A stretch of 64,000 bases of DNA from positions 46,123,145 through 46,187,144 of the forward strand of contig CM060317.1 in the NCBI GenBank assembly GCA_030674155.1, written 5' to 3'. Numbering within the stretch: position 1 is the stretch's first letter; each line of letters begins with the position of its first letter. The notes below the pieces were generated by a model that did no database searches, was not told the DNA's origin, and saw only the letters and a list, made by a program, of their open reading frames with translations. The position numbers and the translations under genes are program-made. Positions 39,005 through 63,485 of this stretch are shown here, one piece after another. Source of the DNA: Stramonita haemastoma (Eukaryota; Mollusca; Gastropoda; Neogastropoda; Muricidae).

Positions 39005-39200
39005 ATAATTCAATGTGCAGTTTCAATCTCAGAGTGATACCCAGGTATGGGTGGGATGAGTGAGAGTGCACATTCTGGTGACCCCCAGAGTGTTAAGCTG
39101 GGGAACACACAACATTCGAGGGGATTTTTCCCCTGGACTGGAGTTAATATCAGTGCTGACTCCACTCTCCCCAAAAGTCTTTCGGATGAGACTCTGACTG
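39005..39200 (+). mobile_element. Family G 3' part fused to a family A SINE piece
   Basis: CAATGTGCAGTTTCAATCTC, GGGATGAGTGAGAGTG and AGTGTTAAGCTGGGGAACAC are followed by GGGGATTTTTCCCCTGGACT and CCCAAAAGTCTTTCGGATGA of family A. Confidence 0.7.
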
Positions 39201-40315
39201 TAAAATTTTTTTTTTTTTTAAGGGAGGGAGAACAAGGGTAAAGTTTTAAAAAATTAAGGAAATTTGTAGGCTACACAACACAAACAAGAACAGCCTCACA
39301 AATTACTAGAAGGTGATGGCAAGCATAGGCAGCTAGCAATGTTCGGGGCATGCAAGAAACAAAAAAAAAACCCCACTAGTAGAGCCTCGAAGGCCATCAA
39401 AATTGCTCGTGCATGTTTGATCACTGTGTTTGTATGAATTTGAATGAATTGTGATATAGAAGAGTGCTGGGCTGAAAGAAGGACAGTGTTCAGAAATGAT
39501 TTATGTTGACGTGTTTAAAGAGATATGTGTAATGTCAAATGACAATGTGTATTTTATTTCGTGTAGTACAGTCGAGAGACATTTTTTTCACATATATATG
39601 TTTGTAAGTAGACAATAAAGGTTGTATCTTGAATCTCTCTGCAGTGGAAGCTGAAAAAATAGGAAGGGAAAATGTCCAGCATGTGAGATAACTCAGATAA
39701 GGATGAGCAGAGATGTCTTTCTAACAAGAACATGTTCATTTGGGTCACTTTTTCAGCCATCAGCACAGCTGTGAGCCAGTTATTGCATAACTTAAGTCAG
39801 ATATGCTCAGTATGGTGAGGCTGAATGAAACTATTTAACCAAACATAAAGAATGGAATGTTTTGGTCTTATTGCAATGCTGACATCCTGTGTGTTTCCAC
39901 ATGTTGCAAGCAATGCTCTCTCAAGAGGACCTCCCTCCACCCTGCAGCCATCACAGAATGTCACTCCTTGCTCTTGTTTGTTCATCGAGATAAAGTGTAT
40001 TGAGATAAAGTGTATTGAGGTTTCGCAATAAATCAGATCTCGACATATCAGAAAGCCAAGTGTCTGTACATGTGTGTGTATGTGTGTGTGCACGCGCGCG
40101 CATGTGGTAGTGGTGTTTATTTTAAAGTTTATTCATCCTTTGTTGTATTATATATTTTAAGAAGTATTCCCACCAATGTCGAAAACACTACAAAACAGAT
40201 AAACAAAAATACATGAAGGAAGATTCCAGGACAGTTTAGATGTTCACTTGCTTAACAAGCAAATAGTGGAAAAAAACAACCACCAGACACAAGATTGAAG
40301 ATCAAAACTCCCAAA
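39201..40315. other. Unassigned spacer
   Basis: No gene recognised. GAGATAAAGTGTATT is tandemly duplicated at about 39988-40018. Confidence 0.5.
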
Positions 40316-40317
40316 AT

Positions 40318-40510
40318 AACCCAACAACTCCTCTGAAGTCGATGTATGGCTGCCTATATGGCGAGGTTACTTGAAAACAGTCATTCAGGCAAACTTCTCA
40401 TTCAGTGTGCAATTTCAATCTCACAGCGATTCCCAGGTGGGATGAGTGAGTCAGAGTGTGACACATTCTGGGTGAAGACCCCCAAAGTGTTAAGCAGGGG
40501 AAACACAACA
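40318..40510 (+). repeat. Dispersed repeat, family G (complete copy)
   Basis: ATGTATGGCTGCCTATATGG, AAAACAGTCATTCAGGCAAA, CAGTGTGCAATTTCAATCTC, GGTGGGATGAGTGAG and GTGTTAAGCAGGGGAAACAC with an (ACA)n tail. This is the best reference copy here. Confidence 0.78.
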
Positions 40511-40814
40511 ACAACAACAACCCAACAACAACAAAAGCAAAAAGGAAGTGCTCAATAACCAAAAGACTCAACAGAAAGAAGAAACATACACACACCTACA
40601 GCAATGAAGTGAAATGTGTATTGTGATTAGTTCCATAATTAAATTGTCATTAAAAAAAAAAAACCCAGCTCAAAACCATCTTACATCAAATGCAAAGAAT
40701 GTGGACAGTTTAAACAGGTGTGTACTAAGTTCTTTCCAATTCTGCAAGCATCAGTCAAAAAAGGGAGCATTTGTTTTGGCCGGTTAAGTGCCACGATGAC
40801 TGCTTAGTTTCTCT

Positions 40815-41000
40815 GCCTGAAATTTGGGCCGTTCTCCCCTCGGAGAGCACGTTGTCACAAGAGCAGCGCCATCCATTGTTTTTTTGGTTTGTTTTTTTTC
40901 CTGTCTGCAACTGTGTTTGTTTCCCTATCAGAGCGGCTTTTTTTCTACAGAATATTTGCCAGCGACAACTCCCTTGTTACGTGGGTTCTTTTACGTGTGT
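40815..41000 (-). mobile_element. Family F SINE fragment
   Basis: TTCTCCCCTCGGAGAGCACG, CTGTCTGCAACTGTGTTTGT and GTGGGTTCTTTTACGTGTGT match family F. Confidence 0.75.
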
Positions 41001-41034
41001 AAATAATTATGTATTTATTTATTATTTATTTATA

Positions 41035-41269
41035 CCATTTTATGTCAGATTTCTCCGCGTGTAATTCGGGCTGCTCTCCCCGGGGAGAGCGCGTCGCCGG
41101 CACCACAAATGCAGCGCCACCCATTATTTTTCTCTTTTTCCTGTCTGCAACTGTATTTGTTTCCCTATCAGAATGGGGTGGGTTTTTTTGGCTACATAAT
41201 TTTGCCAGGGGCAACCCTCTTGTTGCTGTGGGTTCTTTTACGTGCGCAAAATAATGATGTGTAACACCG

Positions 41270-41300
<31 letters not shown>

Positions 41301-41440
41301 TAGTACCCAGACCACCGCTCATGGTCTAATGGATGGGGTTAAAGTTCTGGGACCAAACGGGATTCGAACCACCACACACTCCGACCCGGACTTTTCGCTT
41401 TCTAGACAGGCGCGTTACCTCTAGACCACCGATCCTTTAC
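41035..41440 (-). mobile_element. Family F SINE, full length
   Basis: On the minus strand: head GATCGGTGGTCTAGAGGTAA, GTGGTTCGAATCCCG, core AGTCTTTCGGATGAGACGAT and AAACCGAGGTCCCGG, CGTAAAAGAACCCAC, tail GAGAGCAGCCCGAATTACAC. Confidence 0.85.
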
Positions 41441-41688
41441 TTTTCCCAGACATATTTGACAGTGTGAAGCGAAGGAAAGGGAAAAAAGACTTTGGGATGC
41501 TTTTCTACTGTTACACTGTTTTTTTCCTGCCAAGACGATTTTAGGTGTTCCAAGGCCAAGTTGCCTTTTTGACTAATGGTTTATGGAGTCTGCCACAGGG
41601 ATATCTATTGTCAGCAGGTCTTGTTGGCTAGTCCTTAGTCTGCCCCTAACTGCCATGTGTGGTGACAGTTCTCCATCCGTGCAATCCA

Positions 41689-42112
41689 TGCCGGTGTAAC
41701 ACGCTCAAAACACTACCGTGCAATAAAGACTACTGTAGTGGTTTTGGCGTAAGGCTTGCATGCTGTAACCACTACCGTAGTGACTTTTGCACATGCTGTA
41801 AACACTTAGTGACTTTGGCGTATGCTATGAACACTATCTCTAAGCTAAAACACTACCGCTTACACACACTTTTTAACATATCAAATACTAAGAAGAAGGG
41901 TGGCAGGATGTTTAAGGAGTTCGCTTGCCAACAAGTAAATCATGAGGTCCTGGGTTCGATTCCCAGCCTCGCGTAGGAGGCGTAGCCAGAAATAGTATTT
42001 TTGGCGTGTAGGCCTGTGCTATAAACACTACTGATAGTGCTTTCAGCATTGCCAAAATGACTATGGTAGTGTTTCTTGCATAGAGGGATTTTGGCTTATT
42101 ACACCCCGGCAC
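41689..42112. mobile_element. Foldback/MITE-like element with a SINE head inside
   Basis: The ends are roughly inverted: TGCCGGTGTAACACGC at 41689 and, inverted at 42112, TGCCGGGGTGTAATAAGC. Inside, degenerate units of AACACTACCGTAGTGACTTT and GGCGTATGCTATGAACAC recur on both sides of a family D SINE head (41893-41972, GGCAGGATGTTTAAGGAGTT, GGTTCGATTCCCAGCCTCGC). Confidence 0.6.
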
Positions 42113-42261
42113 CTGTTCACTGCATGTATTTGCTGTTTTTAAACCTTTTCTTTTTTCAGGACTGATTGCTGGCTTTGAGATATCTTGTCCGTGTGTTTGC
42201 TTAGTGTTTGTTGAAACAGTGTAGGCTACCTCGTGACATTTTAAAATTCCCCCTGAGGGGG

Positions 42262-42615
42262 ACAGGATAGCCTGGTTGGTTAGAGCGTTGCCCATTGCCC
42301 TGATGATCTGCTGACCCTCGTGATCTGCTGACCCGGGTTCGAATTCCGTTCAAGTGGATATTTTCCCCTGGAGTTAGGCTAACATCAGTGCCGACTCCAC
42401 TCCCTCCTAAAGTCCTGATGAGACTCTAAACCGAGGTCCCGTGTGCGAACGCACGCAGACATTTTGCGCACACGTTAAAACTCATTCCGTTTTTCGAAAG
42501 AGTAGGCCTTTGTGTGCCGAGGGAAAAGGATGACAAAACTGTATACACTCGGGGACTGAATATAAAAAAGCACCAGAGTGTTTATTCTATTATCCTCGAA
42601 ATAAAAAAAAAATTA
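42262..42615 (+). mobile_element. Family A SINE, full length, diverged
   Basis: GACAGGATAGCCTGGTTGGT, GGTTCGAATTCCG, core and tail AAGCACCAGAGTGTTTATTC. Confidence 0.83.
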
Positions 42616-42663
42616 AAAGGAATATATATATAAGAACTCCGGGCAGTAGATCCTGTTCAAATC

Positions 42664-42773
<110 letters not shown>

Positions 42774-42774
42774 G

Positions 42775-43112
42775 GATAGCCTAGTGGTCAGAACATTGCG
42801 CTGGCAATTTGAAGACCCGGTTCGAGTCCGGTCGAGGAAATTTTTCTCCTGGAGTTAACATCAGTGCTGACTCTACTCTCCCCAAAAGTCCTTCGGATGA
42901 GACTTTAAAACCGAGGCCCCGTGTGCGAACGCACGCAGAACATCTTGCGCACACGTTAAATCCTGTTCCGCTTTTCGTAAGAGTAGGCCATCGTGTGCCG
43001 GTGAGAACAGATGACAAGATTTACAAAACTGCATACACACGGGACCGGATAAAAAAAAAGCACATGGTTGCTTATTCTGTTATCCTCGATATAAAAGAAT
43101 AAATAAATAAAT
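42775..43112 (+). mobile_element. Family A SINE, full length
   Basis: GGATAGCCTAGTGGTCAGAA to AATAAATAAATAAAT, with B box GGTTCGAGTCCGG. Confidence 0.9.
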
Positions 43113-43392
43113 CTCTCTCTCTCTCTCTCCGCGAAAATTTTGAAAATTCTTTTTATAACAGTTTTGATTTATTTTTGATTGTTTGATTGCTTTTCGGAGT
43201 TTGTTTGTTTATTTGTATTTTGTTGTTTTTGTTTTTTGTTTGTTTTTTTTTTCATTGTTAGGCTTTTGGCCACATTGTGAGCCTACAGGTTTCATTGATG
43301 AAAATTATTGTTTAAAGAAGTTTTTGTGGATTTTTAAAAATACTTTGTTGACTTATTAAAATTAATTTTTTATGAAGATATAATTTGAAGGT

Positions 43393-43395
<3 letters not shown>

Positions 43396-43470
<75 letters not shown>
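43396..43470 (+). repeat. (CT)n microsatellite
   Basis: About 37 CT units immediately before a SINE 3' half. Confidence 0.95.
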
Positions 43471-43471
<1 letters not shown>

Positions 43472-43477
43472 AAAGCA

Positions 43478-43625
43478 CGCTAAAGCACGTTCCACTTTTC
43501 GAAAGAATAGGCCATTGTGTGCCGGTGAGAACAGATGGCAAAATCTACAAAACTGCAAAACACACGGGGACTAGAGGTAAAACACATGAATGCTTATTCC
43601 ATTATCCTGGAAATAAAAGAATAAG
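43478..43625 (+). mobile_element. Family A SINE 3' half
   Basis: CGTTCCACTTTTCGAAAGAA, GTGTGCCGGTGAGAACAGAT and AATGCTTATTCCATTATCCT. Confidence 0.8.
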
Positions 43626-43739
43626 AAAGCAGACTTTTTGTTTAACTTTTGTGAGTGTGATGCTTATGTTTGTGTGAGATAGGCCTATAGGGCCTACTTA
43701 CTAGCTTTGGTGACAAACACAGAACATGACAAGCGAAGA

Positions 43740-44133
43740 TGCAACCTTAGATAAGTTTATTGCGAAAGGATAAAGGTACAGATTGAAAGTTCTCTTTGGA
43801 AATATAGCCACAGAATGTGAAATAGTGATTTTAGAATCTGTGCAAGTAGCCTAAGACCATAAAAAATGCACTAGGCCTACTAATCTGTGTAACCAAGCCT
43901 ATGAACCAACAATAATCAGTCAGTACCCTTTCTAGCTTACTTTAAAACTGAAACATTATGATGGAGCTGATAGCAAAACATGGATGAACTTTTTTTTTCT
44001 CCTTCTTCTTTTGAATTTGAGCCACAGTATTTCATGAAATTAATTCTTGATCAGAGCTTAAGATCCCACTGACAGTGGCCCCCTTGAGCCACAGGAGCCG
44101 TTTGTGTGTGTGACGATTTCTGCGACAGTTAGG
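43740..44133 (-). promoter_or_regulatory. Probable 3' untranslated region and polyA signal of the sulfatase-like gene
   Basis: An AATAAA on the minus strand lies at 43761-43756, about 375 bp past the stop codon. The stretch between is free of SINEs. Transcript end not proven. Confidence 0.5.
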
Positions 44134-57144
<13,011 letters not shown>

Positions 57145-57274
57145 GGTTGCTTGGTCTTGCAAGACTGTTTCTCCTCTTTTTGGGGGGATAGATTTCTTCT
57201 GTGTGTGTAAGAGACACAGAAAGTAGCCTAGTTTTTTTTTCACAATGAAAAGGAGCGAGGGGAGGAAACATAAC

Positions 57275-57308
57275 AACAACAACAACAACAATAATGATAA
57301 TAATAATA

Positions 57309-57404
<96 letters not shown>
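57275..57404. repeat. (AAC)n / (AAT)n array, left of the LTR
   Basis: About 40 triplets; it ends ATGATGAT where the LTR begins. Confidence 0.95.
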
Positions 57405-57405
<1 letters not shown>

Positions 57406-57409
57406 TGAT

Positions 57410-58337
57410 TGTTACAGATTCAGAGCCCCTAATTAAGAATGTTTGTAGCCTTGCAATGAATGACATTCTTTGATTATGATGCATGGAATATTAGTTTCAT
57501 GAAGAAAAATTATTACCTGTAGCTTGTATATATGTTTGTTTGCTCATGAGGTTTCCGGAATATTCTACAATATTCTTTCTAGAAGTGTCCAAAATGGTCG
57601 ACAGCATTCTAACATGTTCTAGAAGGTTCTAGAATGGTACCGCAACTAAGATGTCTGTGTAAAGTTCCTTAAGTTTCTGGAATGTTCCAGTGGTCAGTAG
57701 AAGGGGCCTGGGACTGTATATATACAAGCGGCTGTTATCGCAGCGAGAGGGAGGATAGTCGAGGAGGAAAGAAGAGGAGGAATGTAAGATGAGACGGAGA
57801 AGATGAGGAACAGAGAGGAGGAGAGTCCAGATACCCTAGTGTGCGAGCAGGGGAAGCGATTGCAGATGAATAGGAGAGATTTCTTGAAGAAGGGGAGAGA
57901 AATTGAAGGAATAGAAGGAGAGCTATGAGGACTGTGAAAGTCATTAGCTGATTGATGTTGTGTTTAGTGAGTGTAGTCACAGAGTTTCGGTTGTAAATCC
58001 ATGGTGATTTTGGAAAGGATTTTTCTTTTTGTTTTGGAATTCTTGTACTGGAAATGAATGCTGATTTGAAGTGATTCAGTTGAATAAAAGTAATACAACT
58101 TGATTCCTGAGTCAACGAGTGCTCTGTTGGATGTGATTCACGAGAGATATAGGAAGCAACTCTTGGCATTTCAGTCAGCCTTCAACGTCTACTGGAGTGT
58201 TTTCTAAATAAAGAGTTCTTCCTAAAAGAACTACGTTGCAATTGGGAACATTCTCTTGGCATTTCAGTCAGCGTCCTACGTCCACTGAAGTGTTTTCAAA
58301 ACAAAGAGTTTGTTCATCCAAAACCAATAACGTAACA
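57410..58337 (+). mobile_element. Solo LTR of a retrotransposon with heat-shock-type promoter
   Basis: A 928-bp segment begins TGTTAC and ends GTAACA (TG...CA with a 6-bp inverted end). It is flanked by ATGAT on both sides inside an (AAT)n/(GAT)n array, so the duplication is compatible but weak evidence. Reading plus, it has heat-shock elements (57557-57690), TATATATA (57717-57724), and AATAAA at 58084 and 58207. About 90 bp is duplicated near the 3' end: CTTGGCATTTCAGTCAG recurs around 58160 and 58253. No gag-pol sequence adjoins, hence solo. An alternative is an orphan heat-shock promoter. Confidence 0.68.
57557..57724 (+). promoter_or_regulatory. Heat-shock element cluster and TATA box
   Basis: Perfect arrays of alternating GAA/TTC at 5-bp spacing: TTCTAGAAGGTTCTAGAA at 57617-57634 (four units) and TTCTGGAATGTTC at 57675-57687 (three units). 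A weaker one is GAATATTCTACAATATTC at about 57558-57575. TATATATA follows 29 bp after the last. This fits binding sites for heat-shock factor trimers. Confidence 0.75.
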
Positions 58338-58343
58338 ATGATG

Positions 58344-58416
<73 letters not shown>

Positions 58417-58436
58417 TGATGATGATGATGATGATG
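58338..58436. repeat. (AAT)n / (GAT)n array, right of the LTR
   Basis: Starts ATGATGATAATAAT; probably the other half of the array at 57275. Confidence 0.93.
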
Positions 58437-58670
58437 TATGGAATTTATATAGCACTATGTTTTGTAAAAAGCAAATCAAAGCGCTTGCATTCGACCCATA
58501 CAACACACAAGCAATCAATAACAGCCTACAGCCCTAGCAAACTCGAACATGCACATCATAACAAAATCACATGCACATTGGAGACTGGATGGATAAAAAG
58601 AAGACAACAACAGCATAATGTGAGTGCTTATTCCCTTATCTTGGAAATAAAAGAATAGATAGAGAAGTGA
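58434..58670 (+). repeat. Family H repeat followed by a LINE/SINE-type tail
   Basis: TTTATATAGCACTATG and AAATCAAAGCGCTTGCATTC, then GAGACTGGATGGATAAAAAG, GAGTGCTTATTCCCTTATCT and GGAAATAAAAGAATA. Confidence 0.7.
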
Positions 58671-59680
58671 ATGAAATAAATACATAAATAAATGTATTGA
58701 TACTAACTAATTAACTGACTAACGAACTAACTAACTTGAAACAAGCGTAAAAAGGCGGGAAAAAAGTGAGAAAAAATGTCACTGCAAAGGTAGGCTTACT
58801 GTACAAGCGAGGGGACGGGGGCGGAAGGGGGGGGGGGGGGGGGGGAGACACGTTTTAAGTGCCATTTCTATAAAGATAAATTAAAATTCTAATTTTGAAA
58901 AAAAGCAGAAAAAATGCAAAAATTTAAATGTAAACAACAACAACAACAGCAAAAGGGTGAGGGGTGGGGTGGGGTTGGGGTGGGGTCTACAAAAGTAGTT
59001 ATTCATTGGGTGAAGTTTGACTTGAGATAAAATGCTCAGCTTAGTTGTTGAGAGAGAGAAACCGAACTCAAACTCGAACAATTTATTCACAGAAAGGGCC
59101 ATTGACCCATACATGAAGGGGATTGCTAAACTGCTTGGTATTTTTTTTTTGTGGGCTGGGGGTGAAGCAACAGCAGCAACAACAACTTTTATTGTATTAT
59201 AAAAAGTCAGTTACAAAACTGTGACTTAAGATAACAATATATCTCTCATTCTGAAAGCTTTACACAAATAGAAAGTGAGACTGCGGACAACCTCAAGATG
59301 ACTTGACGGCATGAGTAAACAGTCCAAATGAATTAGGCTGTCTACAATAATTTACGGAGATGTGATTCTCCCTAACGTCCTCTAATACTGGACTTCACCA
59401 TCCGGCGCTTGCTTTCATAATGGGCATTGCAACTTGAGGTCAGCAACATTATGTTCTCTGTATCTGAATTTATGAACATTTATATCTGATACACCAAGTC
59501 TAAACTTAACAAAATTTTTATGTACGTCCATATGAAGTTTTAGATAAGTTTTGACATCATGTAAACTTGTAAGTTGTCCATCTATTATGGATCTTTAACT
59601 GCTTTGTATATGAACACTCCATTGCTGCCATCAGCAGTCAAACAATCTTTGCCTTAAAGCGTTAATAAGCTCTGTTGAGT
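58671..59680. other. Unassigned spacer
   Basis: Contains a G-run at 58828-58849 and GGGGT repeats at 58960-58987. The rest (59150-59680) shows no reading frame or known repeat. Confidence 0.5.
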
Positions 59681-59783
<103 letters not shown>

Positions 59784-59789
59784 TCCTTT

Positions 59790-60430
59790 ACCTTTACACA
59801 GTAGGAGACGAACTCTCTCGTTCCTCAGCGAGGCTTAAAATCGCCAAGACCAGGTGCACAAAGCACACTATGTAGTCTGCAGCAAGCAAGAAACCTTGCA
59901 TGCATGAACCAAAAGCTGCATTCGGTCTACATATATACAACCCCGATAACAATTTATGTTAATACATTAACCCTTCCCCGTTCAGAAGTTGATTAATTAG
60001 CCTATATTTAATTCAAAGAGGAAAAACCCCATAATTTCAGTCGGCATAGGCTTTGAACCATGATTGTTGTATTATTGTCTGTACATCTGTTCCTCTGACA
60101 TTTTTCTCTGTCACTGGTGCGAGGCAGGCAGGCAGGCAGGCAGGCAGGCGGCAGATGGTTATATAATGAATGATTTTTAGATCGGATATTAACTGTTATT
60201 AGTTGCATTAAGGAATGGATGGGAAAAGTCTGTGCACATAAATAACTGGTCGTTGAAACGAAGTAAAAGCGTCTTGACGAGCCTGACATTTCTAATATGG
60301 CAGCGTGGCAGCCATTTTCTCATCAAACAAGCAGAGATCTGATGTTAATAAAGACTATCCAGTGGTTTTCATTCATTTCTTTATTCATAAAACCCCAAAA
60401 GATTTCATGCCATCAAAGGAGGCTGAACAT
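59790..60430. other. Unassigned spacer
   Basis: Only a short (GGCA)n run at 60123-60148 stands out. Confidence 0.5.
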
Positions 60431-60610
60431 CTTGCAGTAGCAGCGTTTCATGCTGAAATCTTACGTTGGACTTCCTGATCTTATCTCGAAGCAGACGACA
60501 CATGAGGGGGTCAGCGTTAAAACGTATCCAGTCCTCTGTGGCTTCTTTGATGGCGTCAGTCCACCAGTTTTCTCGAGAAGCCCAAGGTCATCTCCAATAC
60601 CTGTGACCAC
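60420..60610 (-). other. Unrecognised minus-strand coding-like stretch
   Basis: One frame reads PWASRENWWTDAIKEATEDW, then IRFNADPLMCRLLRDKIRKS and a stop after about 60 residues. The composition is protein-like, but I do not recognise the family and no start or splice sites are convincing. It may be a retroelement C-terminus. Confidence 0.3.
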
Positions 60611-60719
60611 TTCATCCTGGGCAGTATCTTCCTCTTCGCCTCAGATCTACACAGGCGTCTGTTTCAAGGCTTAGCTGAAGTTGGAGTTTTCAGTTGAGGT
60701 GGAGAGCCTCAATATGATG

Positions 60720-60890
60720 ATGTCCTTGCCAGGGGGGCCATTGTTTGAAGGTAGTGACTGTGGGGTTTTTTTTCTTCTTATTTCTTGGCAAGAGCTCTGA
60801 GGGTCACCAATGGAGAGATGTTTGCGTATGCGACCTTTTTTTTTTAAACCCACAATTTATGCAGCTGCATTCCGACTTCGGGAATACAAG
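60720..60890 (-). mobile_element. Family D SINE tail
   Basis: TTTCTTGGCAAGAGCTCTGA, GGGTCACCAATGGAGAGATG, GCATTCCGACTTCGGGAATA, inverted. Confidence 0.7.
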
Positions 60891-60957
60891 GGGTTGATCA
60901 CATCTGTTTTATTCCACACACCTGAATATGAGGCAACGTTGAAGAAATATCTTACCA

Positions 60958-61160
60958 CCCCACATAGTGCAGTGGTTGGCGCCTTGGATTTCGGACTGGA
61001 AGGTCGCAGGTTCGAATCCCATAAGAGTCATAGGGTTTTTCGGACTCAGTCCGGCTCCTACCCACAGTGAGTGTGCTGTAGGCTTATTGGGGAGACTGGG
61101 ACCACACAGTCGAGCTTCATCCACTTTGCAGATGCGAATTTGAGAGTGTAGCTCAAATTA
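60958..61160 (+). mobile_element. tRNA-headed SINE, another family
   Basis: CATAGTGCAGTGGTTGGCGC head with GGTCGCAGGTTCGAATCCCA B box; joins the dispersed repeat at 61125. Confidence 0.7.
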
Positions 61161-61425
61161 CCTTACCAACTCTGCAGGTGTCTGTATCTCTCCGGCTCGG
61201 TTGACGCCGGGATATATTATGATCGTAAGCGAAGAGTACAGCCCTGTCAAGTAATCTCAAAGCAGACGCACTTCCACAGCAGCATCATTACATCATCCTC
61301 ATTACCATTGATCATCAAGCGAAAATAAATATTGCCTCTGATTCGGTGACCCCCGTTGCTCTGGTCTCACGGTGACCTCAGATTTGGTTTTCTCATACAC
61401 TTCTGTGTCAGTGGTGAGTTTGTGT
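61125..61425 (+). repeat. Unnamed dispersed repeat, copy 2
   Basis: Partner of 25440-25745: ATTACATCATCCTCATTACC, ATTGCCTCTGATTCGGTGAC, CTCTGGTCTCACGGTGACCT. Confidence 0.8.
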
Positions 61426-61429
61426 CAAA

Positions 61430-62130
61430 GCCTTTGGGGTTGGAGGTTCACGGGGGACGGTCATTGGAGGGACGTTGAGGTGGCAGCCACCTCGGGTGGG
61501 TGACTCACTTAGTCTGACTCCGTGACTGAACTAATACTGCCGGGGTCTTAGTAGGTGGTGTCCTGCGTATGTTAGCTCAGAACAGGCACCACTGAACACC
61601 ACCAAAGTGACCCAGCAGAAGTGCACGGCCCCTCTGGCTGGTGGCCCTAGGGCGGCCTAATATTGATGGGCTCCCTGTGGACTGACGACTCTGAGGATAA
61701 GAAATAACAAATCTGGGTATGGCTGTGGTGGGAAGATTGAGATGAGCGACGTGGGAACAGCAGGACGGGGATGCCACAGAAGATGAGGCAGCCAACTCCC
61801 CACCCACCCCCCAAAAAACCAACAAAAAACAAAACAAAACAAGAAAACGTCGAAAATATATAACCAGAGTTCTTTTGTGTAGCTGGTATCCTGAAGAGCA
61901 TGCACAGATCCATTGATCCTTAGTTTCAGGTGCTTCGCTAAGAAAAAAAAAAAGGCGGGGTGGGGGGTTAGTTTGTGTTTCGGGAAAGAATTACGAAACT
62001 TTGCACAATGCCCGAGTAAGATTGTAAAGAATTGTCCAGTAAAATATTCATCTTCCAGTAAGAAACTGAACCAACAAAGGAGACTGGAACCAGTATCTTT
62101 TTTTTTTTTTTTTTTTTTAACATCACTTTA
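61430..62130. other. Unassigned GC-richer spacer
   Basis: Has TTGAGGTGGCAGCCACCTCG, a palindrome-like sequence, and no domain in any frame. Looks like an old repeat but I cannot name it. Confidence 0.4.
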
Positions 62131-62136
62131 AGTCAC

Positions 62137-62522
62137 GTCAGATTTCTCTGCGTGAAATTCGGGCTGCTCTCCCCAGGGAGAGTGCGTCGCCACAAGAGCA
62201 GCGCCAGCCATATAACTTTTTTTTTTCTTTTTTACCTGTCTGCAACTGTATTTGTTTCCCTATCAGAGTGGCTTTTTTATAATACAATTTTGCCAGGGAC
62301 AACTCTCTTGTTGCTGTGTGGTTCTTTTACGTGCGCTAAATATTTTTTTTTGTAACACATGGGACCTCGGTTTATCGTCTCGCCCGAAAGACTAGCACCC
62401 AGACCACCACTCATGGTCTAATGGATGGGGGAAAAGATTCGGACGCAAACGGGATTCGAACCATCGCACCCATCCTACCTGGACTGGTCGCTTTCGAGGC
62501 AGGCGTGTTACCTCTGGACCAC
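62137..62522 (-). mobile_element. Family F SINE, full length
   Basis: Head GGTGGTCCAGAGGTAACACG and GATGGTTCGAATCCCG on the minus strand, core, then the GGAGAGCAGCCCGAATTTCA end. Confidence 0.87.
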
Positions 62523-62814
62523 CTGTCTTTCTTACATCCAAATCAACTATTGGATGTTCTCTCTACTCTGCGTTCCTTTACCGGCCGGGGTGCAGTGCCT
62601 GTCCTCTCCTGCACTTGTAATTCTGCAGGAGGTTTGCCCACTGGCCTCAGCCGACACTTTCCTACTTCATAGCAGTTACTTTTTTAGGGTACAGGATCCA
62701 TGCTAGCTATGCTCCTATTTTCGTAAACCACCGAGTGCTCACACGATTTATCAGATTTTAAATTAACGTGTCTATTTTGATATTTTGCATGTGTATATAC
62801 GCGAAAAAAAATAA

Positions 62815-63003
62815 TAAAGCACTGGCAGGCCTGTACTTGAAGTTGACCTGAGAGATCGTAAAAATCTATACCCTCAACTACATGCTGCTACCGGGATTTG
62901 AACCCTACGACCTCATGGACCCACTGTGTTGAAGTCAAACGATTTGAACCACCCGGCTATAGCGTCCATTGATCGACGTTATAACCACTAAGCTATTCGT
63001 CCC
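62815..63003 (-). mobile_element. tRNA-headed SINE, family X
   Basis: On the minus strand: GGGACGAATAGCTTAGTGGT, GGTTCAAATCGTTTGACTTC, GGGTTCAAATCCCGGTAG. Confidence 0.72.
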
Positions 63004-63159
63004 GTCATTGTGTGTTACAGGGGCCTATGTGGTAAATATCTGGTTTCCCAGAAATGCTGCAAATCTGATGAAAGAGGAAAACCTGCAGTAGGCATATAAG
63101 GATTAAAAAAAATAATAATAATAAAGAGAAGCTTAAAGAAACGGTTTTTCTTTTGATCC

Positions 63160-63267
<108 letters not shown>

Positions 63268-63409
63268 CACTAAAGAGAGCAATACTGTAATAACAAGAGC
63301 AATACTGTAATAACTAATGGATAGTGACAGATGAAAGATAAAAGTGCATTTTCATTTCATCGCATGTCTTGTTATTCACTGATGCGAATAGGCAAGACTA
63401 CAGACTCTG

Positions 63410-63412
63410 TGT

Positions 63413-63485
<73 letters not shown>

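Noticed and set aside
57735..58169. 144-residue minus-strand frame in the LTR
   Set aside because: No domain or homology style; the antisense of purine-rich LTR sequence.
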